64,000 bases of DNA from Muricea muricata (taxonomy: Eukaryota; Cnidaria; Anthozoa; Malacalcyonacea; Plexauridae), in NCBI GenBank assembly GCA_963855995.1, contig OY979725.1, positions 4,402,001 to 4,466,000 on the forward strand. The letters run 5' to 3'. The translations under genes and the position numbers were made by a program. Numbering within the stretch: position 1 is the first letter of the stretch; every line of letters starts with the position of its first letter. The notes under the pieces are model-generated. The model was not told the DNA's origin. It ran no database searches and was given only the letters and a program-made list of their open reading frames with translations. Below, in pieces: positions 55,862 through 64,000 of the stretch.

Positions 55862-58800
55862 ATGGCGAGAATTACTCCCAAGCGCGTATGCAGAAATGTT
55901 GCAATTGCTGTTGTGGTTGTTGTAGTGTATTTTTTATTTAATAATGGAGAACCCCAGATTGAGTATTCAGAAGATATGAAGGCTAAAACATCCCTGATCA
56001 GTGACTTTTGGGTGCCGGAGAAAAGCTTAGTAAAAGTGATAGGACCAGGTGACGGTGGAAGTCCAGTTTACACCAATGCTGGTGAAGAGGAACAAAAACA
56101 AATGTCATACAGTGAATATGGTTTTAACCAGTTTATCAGTGACAAGATATCACTCAACAGAACTGTGCCTGATACAAGACCAAACCAGTGAGTATTTGAT
56201 TAATATAATTGATCCTAGTAGAATCAGGTATTCTTTGCCAGTATGGAATGAAGGTGATGCGGACGACACGACACATGTGCACAAAGGCTGCTCTATGGGC
56301 ACAAATTGGTGCACAAAGGTCTTGGTGCTCAAATGGTGCACTACTGTGTTCTCTGCAGCTAGATTTTATAGTAAATGTCTGGCTAAGAATGGAGAAAATA
56401 GCATTTTAGGTGTTTTTCTGCGGAGCATGCCCCCCAACCCACCCAAATTTGATGTTCAAATCAAAGTAGGGAAAAATAAATAGACATTGAGTCACAAACA
56501 TTTTCTTAGCCCATACACGTATGACCTTTATAGTGGTATGGCCTAACGAATAAACAGCAGAATCGTAAATGACAACAGAATGACAGTTACAGTTATGACA
56601 TATGACACATCCATTTCACGGGGCTCATACAATGCAATTATATCTGATGGCTACCTTTACTATCTTCTAGATAGAAGGTTTAGATGCATAGCACTAAAAA
56701 CTGTTTGACCTATCAACAGGGGGTAGCCAGCTCTAAACAAGTGGGGGGGGGGTCTAATCATTCAGTACATGTGGGTATCCTGCTTCGAAAGACTTCCATA
56801 CCATCTTGCTCCATGCATTTTAGGCAGCTGTAATAAAGCTGCTTTCTGTTTTTTAGTACTTTTATTCTTGCAATTGCATTCTGGGTTTTTAAAATCTCTG
56901 TATGTTCTTTAACAGATGTAAAAGTCGTCGATATTATAAAAAGTTGTTAAAAGCATCTATAGTTATCATTTTCCACAATGAGGGTTGGTCAACACTGATG
57001 CGAACAGTCAACAGTGTTTTAAACAGATCACCACCATCCATGCTCAAAGAAATCGTGTTAGTTGATGATTTTAGTAATAAAGGTAATATTATTTCAAATT
57101 TTTGTTTTTTTATGTAAATCCTCTTCACAATTTGATTTTAAATCCATATATTTGTACCTACTAATTTCTTTAAGTAGTATCGTTAGGTAGTATCAGAGTG
57201 CATTGTCATAAATGAATTTTGCTAAGCTCATATAAGTTTCAGTTGTGCTGGGCTTAAGGAATTAAGGCACAACAAAAAAAAATCGGGGCTCCTTGATCAT
57301 GAGTTGGGTGTCTTACAAATACATAGGGGTAGTGAATAGACTTAGGCAAAATCCACTAATCTGCAAAAAAATCTTTACCAAATCTGCAAATATTTGGACA
57401 AATATACAGATTCACAGTTCCCAAAAATGCTCCAAGATTACTATGTTTTTACATCTGGCCTATCCCAGCCCTGATTAGAGTTAGATAATTAGATTTCAAG
57501 ACTGTGACAGGGGGCAGGCGAATGCATAATCCTACTGACTTTTAAAAAATATATTGTTGTTAGGACATTGGCATTGCTTTGCTTGCAAGATTGCTTTGAC
57601 TTTAGGCACGTTTTGGGACATGTTCTACGCTCTAAAGTATTGTTATACACGGTGTATCAAGTGCTGACTAGCGCGTTCGTTGATTTATGTACAAAAATAA
57701 ATCTTTCGCAGTCGGAAAGACTAGGGTTTAAGCTTCGATTGTCACCATTTTTTTGAAATTTTAAGAAAAATTGAGAAAATGCGAGTCAAATGAAAATAAC
57801 CGATTGAAATTGCATATTTTCAACTCTGAAAAACCAATAAGAAAAGGAATTTTCATTAATCACCACTAAATTTCAAAAGATTTTCATTAAATTCCCAACG
57901 GTGATCGAAAAGATGCGATTTAGACGGGCAATTTTTATATGATTCGTATTTGCTCAGTTTTAGCTCAATTTTTACAAGAACGGTGACATTCAAAAGCTAA
58001 GGGTCTGGTTTTTCGAACTGTGAAAGAATTATTTCTGGATGTTATACAGGGTGAGTAAAAAAAAACTGATGCTCTTTCAAATTCAAATTAGCTGCAAATT
58101 TCATTACGGTACGGTGTATTCCCATGGGTATACAGAGAACAGATCGTGATTTACTACACAGTACTTAAACCAGTTCTGACAATTCTTGCACGGTTAAAAT
58201 TATGCATTTTAACTTCCACTGGGAATTAGATTTTGTTTTTGATCAACGTCTGTCAAATTGCAAGAATGCAATGCTGCTAGTTTGAATTTCAATAGTATCA
58301 GTTTTTTTACTCATCCTGTACTGTGTAGTTAGTCACGATCTGTTCTCTGTATACCTGTGGGAATACTTAAAGTTCCGTAATGAAATTCACGGCTAATTTA
58401 AATTTGAAAGGGCATCAGTTTTTTTTTACTCACCCTGTATATGAAGCGGCCAAGAAACTGGAGAAACTAAATTACGATTAACTTTTTTATGAACCCTGTA
58501 TAGACTATAAACGCGTTTGGTACTTTATTCCCCGTCCTTGGTGAATTTTAAACGTCAAAAAGGCTAAAATTCCAGGGGTCGGTTGTTCGAAGCCCGTTTA
58601 GCTTAAACAGTGGTTAAGCTCAAAATAGAAACAAAGTTTATTGATAGTTTGCATTTAACGTCACGGCGGCCATGTTGGAGGTATAACACAACAGAATATG
58701 TTATTAGTTCCATTGTTGGATCCAGCCGGCGTGGGTGGCTGACATTGTCTGCCGCATCCCAAGAGATTGATTGCAAACTAAGAATAGATTCATTCAACAA

Positions 58801-61800
58801 CTAAACTAAAAGTTCTGAACCTTAATAGAATGATTATGCTTACAACTGCATATTTACTGCAAAATGTTTAAGTTAGCTGTTTAACGAGTGATGTAAGAGC
58901 GTTATTTAATTTTGACTCATCCACCGTTTACGCTAAACGGGCTTCGAACAACCGGCCCCAGGTGAAAAAGGCCAAACGGGCAGGAAAAGAAAAACAATGT
59001 ACTTTATATAAACTACCGAACTAAAAAAATTATGCACAAACTTTCTCACCACCTGCCACAAACAGATCTTCTACGTTCATCGCCACAAAGTCTGCTTTAT
59101 CGTTACGAAACGTACTCGGAACTACGCTACTGGCCACCCATAGTATTCAACCGGGAATCAAAACAATTTACCAAAAATTCACAGCGCCTACAGCGGCCCA
59201 CAAGTGCAATGCGCAAAACAATGTTGAATGTTCAAACAACTTAGCAGAACAGGATTAATCTATAGAAAATAAGTTTAAAAAAATGCAAAATAAAAATTCT
59301 CGATCATTGCTGTTGATTTGATCTGTGATTTGATCATTGCATGCAAATTACCGCATGACATGTACAACGTGGACGCATACAGGGACACGTGCGCACTTTT
59401 TATTTATAAACTTTTCTTTTATTTCAATAGCTGTGATATAAACTTCTCGTTTCTCTTTATTCATGAATAATTATATAAAGTACATATGTGGATTTCTTAA
59501 TTGCGGAGGACAGCTGAAACAAAAGTATTGACGCCATTGATTGACGCCTATGACGCCATCCCATTGATGAATTCATTTTTACAAAAACGACAAAAGTGAA
59601 ATAAATCTTTTACAATTTCCCCACAAAAAGGGCAAAACATTATACATTAGGTTTTATGATGGTTGTTATCTGTATTAAAAGATGATCGTTCTTGAACTCC
59701 AGATGTAATAGACAAGGATTGTGATGTAGTTCCATGTAGAGTTGGCGGTTGAAAGCGTTTACAGGGGAAAGTTAAAGTTATTTTTCAGGATTGCTTCACA
59801 CAGAATCTCTACTCGGAGGATGGCGTTACCCAGTAACACTTAGGCACATCTGGCTATGCTTTAATGTCCTTCTACTCTTGTCAGACATTATTTTCTTCTT
59901 CATCAGGGTTTAGTTTCTCTTCTAATCGATCAAGTGCTGTTGCACTGAGTTACCCGCACAGCTAAGAATGAGGCGTCTGTCAGACCGATACGCGCTTGTG
60001 GTAGCGCTGCTGGACTTCGGATGATTTTTTTAGATGTTCTGTTGAATTGTGTTTGTCTGCGGCTGTTCTTCAACTATAGTGCGCGAATTTAATGTGCCAC
60101 ATGGCCAAAAACCAAATATTCTCAGACTGTTCCGTGAGAATATTATTGTAACAACACGCTGCAACGTGTACCACAGATGATACAAAATTTCTTTTACTGA
60201 ATACTCACACAGGAACGCCATTTAATTTTTTTATGAAATATCCATGTACTAATGTGAAAAGTATTTTATCTGAATACGAAGGTTTTTTACTGCACTGGAC
60301 CTGCAAACAGGTTATTGCGGTATTAACATTCAACAGGCCGTCGACTTCTACTAATTTTTGACATTTTCAGAAACTCAACTCAAATTTAAGCGCAGGCGAT
60401 ACTTTCAGTGATTAAATATTTAATAATAACAACTATTGGTACGTATGTTACAAAGGTTACACAGGAACACCTTAAATTACAACATGCTCATTGAGTACCC
60501 GATTTCATTCTTTTTCCAGAACGAGAAAGGGAAGATGGGTTTTTCAATCTGTTTTTATTCTTTTTTAGATCATTTAAAATCTCGACTGGACCTTCATGTA
60601 AGCAATCTGCGAAAAGTACGATTACTGAGATCAAAAGAACGCTTGGGCTTGATTCGAGCTAGAATGTTGGGCGCATCTAATATTCGAGGAGATGTTGTTA
60701 TTGTTTTGGATTCTCATTGCGAGGTTAACCAGGGCTGGTTGCCGCCTCTACTTGAACCGATCACCTTAGACGAACACGTAGTAACATGTCCAATCATTGA
60801 CTCCATTGACCATAATACGTTTGCATATCGCGCGATGGGCTCGTATGTGCGAGGAACATTTAACTGGAGGTTTGATTACAAGGAAAGGGAGATAACTCCG
60901 GAACAACGAAGAAGAAGGAAGGATGCGACACAAGAAGTTTGGTAAGAGGAAGCGTTTATTGTCAAGAAAATAATAGAGGGCATTTGCCACAGAGCAGTCA
61001 GAATCTTTGGTTGTACTGTAATTTTAGATGTATTTAATGCAGTGTGTAGAATTTATAACAATCAATGTTTTACTTTTCGAAACTGTTCTCATTAATGAAT
61101 GAAGACAGGACAGTAACTTGAGCATTAATTTTGGTAGTACAGCTAGCGTATAATGCGACGTGAACTAATTGGACACAAAACTTTAATTCTGTCAAATTTT
61201 GGTAGAATCAAAATGTCAGATTTTGATTGTACCAAAATCATGTTGACCTGGAATGAACCTTCGATATCGGTAAGCTGATAAATCGGCCTCATTTTTATTT
61301 TAAAAAATATTGTCAGCTTAGTGGTCACTGACTGTAGTTTGATCAGTTAATACAATTGTATCTGTTATTCAAAAGATATAGAATCTATACATATAGAATC
61401 TATGATCAAGGTTTGCCGAAAGTTGATATCATGTTGAAGTAGTTCTCCATAAAAAGCTATAGCTATACGTAATGATATGTAGCGGCTCAAAAATTGGTTA
61501 TCTGATGTTGATAATTTTTGTTTCAAAAATTTCCGAGAATTTTTTTCAATTTTGCTCATTATGTCTATTGCTTAGCCGCACATTGCCGCGTGTGTTTTGT
61601 GGTCTTCCACGGCTAAATTTCTCTTTCTGCCACGCGATTTTCTGGCTATGTTTTCTCACAGAATTGCCAGCCAATTCTCGTATATCTCTCTGCTTGAAGG
61701 TGGAGTTACAGTGGTAGACTCCATCGCTGCTGGTAGTTACTGTCGCTTAAACTTCCCTCAACCATCGACTGCTAGAAAACGAGCAACACGTTTCAATCCA

Positions 61801-63363
61801 AACCATCCATGCATACACCCTTTCCATGCATACACAACAGCCAGCTTCTGGCCTCTAACTTAAAATTTGCGCAGAATTTGCGAGGTTTGCCAAAAGTCAA
61901 CTTAAATATGGGTAAGATTGTGTGTGTAAGATATAGATATCTACCTTTATTATTTAAACGTTATTCCATTTGCTCTCTGTAGGTCGCCAGTAATGGCTGG
62001 GGGACTTTTTGCAATCCATAAAACCTTTTTTGATCAGCTTGGCCAATACGACCCAGGCATGGAAATTTGGGGTGGTGAACAATATGAGTTGTCTTTTAAG
62101 GTTAGTTTGATTAAAAATGTGTTGTCGATATTTACCTACGATGTTCTTCTCTAAGGGAAACTCCCCCCCCCCCCCCCCCTAAAAAAAGCAAACTTAAGAA
62201 GGCGCCTTTTGTCAAGAATTTAGAAATAGCCACTAAAACTATGCTAAGTAATTAACTCACTTTGCAATCTCAGACTCAATACACAGCCCTCGAAAACCGT
62301 CAAAATTCAGGTAGGCAAAAAAAAATGCCGACGTAAATCCAACCTAGATCTACATGTCTCGGCATTTTTCAAAATCTTTTCCGTGTGTTGGAGCACTGGT
62401 AGTGATCAGGCATTATTTATACGAAGCACTCTAATTGGAATATAACCTAAAGGTTATAACTCCAGCCGGAAAGTAGTCAAAAGTTAAAGCCAAGCTTTAT
62501 CGCGTACATGCATGTAGTAACACAAATGGAGTCGCAGAACACAAACATTGGAGAGTGATATAGACGCGGCACGCTCGATGATGGGCTTTCAAAACAACGA
62601 AATTTGTCGTGCAAGACAAAAACGGTGAACAATTTGTATTCACAACGGCGTTGTCATTGTCGATACAATCTTAAACTATAAGCATTGACGCGTCTTTCAA
62701 GCTACGTTAAGGTCGGCAACCTAGAAGGTTTATGGGTCGGCATTGCCGACCTCGTTTTCGTGGGCTGTTCAATACAGCACAGACAACAGTGCGTGAACAG
62801 CGAGCTATATAGTGCGTAAAATATAAAGCAAAAGTTTGAAGAGCTTAGATTTCTCTAGTAACATAAAAATGTTGTATACGACAGGCAAACAGAGGCTTTT
62901 CTATCTTACCTGCTAGGCAGAACATTTTCCAAAAAGTACCACTAATGATAATGAAGCATGTTATTCACCAAATTCACGTTACCTTTTTGGCGAATAAATG
63001 ATTTTTTTGCGAATAAATGATAGATATTCCATTCCGTAGATTTGGATGTGTGGTGGGAAAATGGCTAACATACCATGTTCTCGTGTTGGGCATGTATACC
63101 GGAGGAATGTTCCCTATTCATACCCAAAACCCAACGCGGTTTCAATAAACTTTCGTAGAGTTGCCGAAGTATGGCTGGACGAATATAAGTTTTGGCTTTA
63201 TGACCGTCGTCCGGGTTTAAAGCTTGTCAATGATTTTGGAGATATTTCACAACGAATTGCTCTTCGAAAAAGGCTGAAATGCAAATCCTTCAAATGGTAC
63301 CTAGAAAATGTTGCTAATGATACCGTGTCTCAGGACTATGTTTTTTCCAGAAGTTATTCTCAG
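55862..63363 (+). CDS. GALNT: Polypeptide N-acetylgalactosaminyltransferase, 5 exons
   Basis: Transfers GalNAc from UDP-GalNAc to Ser/Thr to start mucin-type O-glycans in the Golgi. Exons 55862-56187, 56916-57082, 60569-60941, 61983-62100 and 63040-63363 are in one frame (436 codons). Residues ~13-27 ([13 protein letters not shown]) are a type II membrane anchor, followed by a short stem and [13 protein letters not shown], a family signature. Catalytic motifs: [20 protein letters not shown]; the DxH metal motif in [13 protein letters not shown] (Asp212, His214); [20 protein letters not shown] (318-327); [15 protein letters not shown] (His346). [11 protein letters not shown] ends the catalytic domain. 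After the exon at 63363 the frame meets a stop within a few codons whether read through (63390) or spliced to an acceptor at 63421 (63433). No ricin-type lectin domain is visible; it may lie on exons to the right of the window. Confidence 0.9.
57650..58044. repeat. Diverged copy of the 11702-12250 MITE
   Basis: Starts ACACGGTGTATCAAG; internal CTTTCGCAGTCGGAAAGACT, GCTTCGATTGTCA, CATTAAATTCCCAACGGTG and TTGCTCAGTTTTAGCTCAAT match the 11.7-kb element in order. The right terminus is lost where the next MITE abuts. Confidence 0.65.
58047..58437. mobile_element. MITE, CAGGGTGAGTAAAAAAAAAC ends, TA target
   Basis: Inverted ends CAGGGTGAGTAAAAAAAAAC with an inner pair TACAGAGAACAGATCGTGA, flanked by TA. 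An internal ACTCATCCTGTA near 58308-58320 looks like the end of a second, truncated copy inserted inside. The left terminus also occurs at 31279. Confidence 0.75.
58572..58962. repeat. MITE, CAGGGGTCGGTTGTTCGAAG ends
   Basis: Left CAGGGGTCGGTTGTTCGAAG, CCCGTTTAGC; right mirror GCTAAACGGGCTTCGAACAA, CCGGCCCCAGG. About 390 bp. Same family as 15361-15604. Confidence 0.75.
62101..63039. other. GALNT intron 4, no gene recognised
   Basis: C homopolymer at 62164-62180. GCCGAC / GTCGGCA words near 62325 and 62740 form a possible hairpin pair. No exon or element identified. Confidence 0.4.
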
Positions 63364-63398
63364 GTGAGAAATTTTAGCGTAGTGTTGTAACAAATCCT

Positions 63399-63647
63399 TT
63401 GATAAATTGCTTATTTTTCAGAACAGAAAATAATCTTGAACAATATAAAAGGGGAAAAAACAGCAAAATTTCAAGAAGAAGCCCCTCGAAACGTCCTCCA
63501 AAGTTATATTTTTCTAAACAAGAATCTTTTTCGCAAGAAAAGTTTAACATACAGTCATTGGATGAGGCTAAGCATGATATCGAGAATGATTCAGACCGAG
63601 TGGTTGTTATCTGCCTAGGCGAGGCTGGGGCGGCTAACAATGACTAG
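63399..63647 (+). other. Open frame after the GALNT catalytic domain, unresolved
   Basis: An 82-codon frame with an acceptor-like TTATTTTTCAG at its start, basic in the first half (YKRGKNSKISRRSPSKRPPK) and acidic in the second (DEAKHDIENDSDR). It would need phase 2 from the upstream exon, but the exon at 63040-63363 ends in phase 0, so it does not join that gene. It could belong to a neighbouring gene or be chance. Confidence 0.25.
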
Positions 63648-64000
63648 CCTAAAAGCATGTTATGAGATTCATATGTCCAATAATGGTTTGTACCACTGTC
63701 GACAGCACTGCTAGAATGTCTAAAAAACTCGTTCAAGGCTTAAAAAAAATCACCTGCTTCGACGTTTAAAATTGTCCACAACTTCAGATTGTTTTCTATG
63801 AAAGGGTGACCCAGTTCCCCTAACACTCACGTGTACTGCTCTTAAAATTTGAAACCTTACTCTAGTCCTCAACCACGCTATTATACTACTGCATATCATT
63901 CTTGCTCGTTTTCTGCCAATTTTTCTGCTAGTTGTTTGAGAAACATCTGACAATCACTTCCCAATCCACCACTTGTCCCGAGAACAAGTGGGGTGAATGT
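63648..64000. other. Right edge, nothing recognised
   Basis: No exon or element identified. Short open frames have no domain signal. A possible downstream lectin exon of GALNT would lie beyond the window. Confidence 0.4.

Larger units (their letters stand above)
57083..60568. other. GALNT intron 2, MITE-rich
   Basis: Contains the elements at 57650-58044, 58047-58437 and 58572-58962. No exon was seen between the catalytic exons; the protein frame joins directly across this intron. Open frames are short and unrecognised. Confidence 0.55.

Overview
This is intron-rich, AT-rich nuclear DNA from an animal. The gene content is animal-type: a BRAT1 HEAT-repeat protein, an SLC52 riboflavin transporter and a polypeptide GalNAc-transferase. 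Introns are GT-AG and are full of small inverted-repeat transposons, (TA)n arrays, BEL/Pao, hAT and Tc1/mariner remnants. I infer an early-branching invertebrate, most likely a cnidarian. That is a judgement from overall style, not from a decisive marker. There are no bacterial operons, CRISPR arrays or rRNA genes.

Layout. (1) 0.6-17.0 kb, minus strand: BRAT1, at least 11 exons, starting at 16993; its 3' end appears to run off or close to the left edge. Its 7.1-kb intron (2962-10086) holds a BEL/Pao element that has lost its reverse transcriptase, several MITEs, and a 748-bp near-perfect palindrome. (2) 18.6-42.0 kb, plus strand: a complete 11-exon gene (991 aa) fusing a hydantoinase/oxoprolinase-type ASKHA domain to a DUF917 domain. 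Every exon junction keeps frame. Its introns hold an intact 11-finger C2H2 ORF, a broken Myb/SANT-like gene, a fold-back Tc1/mariner element cut by a solo LTR, and another fold-back element with a coding-like sequence in both arms. (3) 44.8-48.8 kb, minus strand: an SLC52 riboflavin transporter in three exons. (4) 48967-54786: a hAT transposon with 8-bp target duplication and a decayed transposase. It is itself interrupted by a second 8-bp-TSD element (51734-54736) carrying a broken RecQ-like helicase gene. (5) 55.9-63.4 kb, plus strand: a polypeptide N-acetylgalactosaminyltransferase, catalytic domain complete, no lectin domain visible.

BRAT1 and the hydantoinase fusion are head-to-head (1.65 kb apart); the fusion gene and SLC52 are convergent; SLC52 and the GalNAc-transferase are head-to-head, about 1.2 kb apart before the nested hAT insertion. 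The four genes have no shared pathway that I can see. The most unusual items are the fused hydantoinase-DUF917 enzyme, the RecQ-bearing element nested inside hAT, and the set of long fold-back elements. Exon borders come from splice consensus plus frame continuity and family resemblance recalled from general knowledge; no alignment was run.
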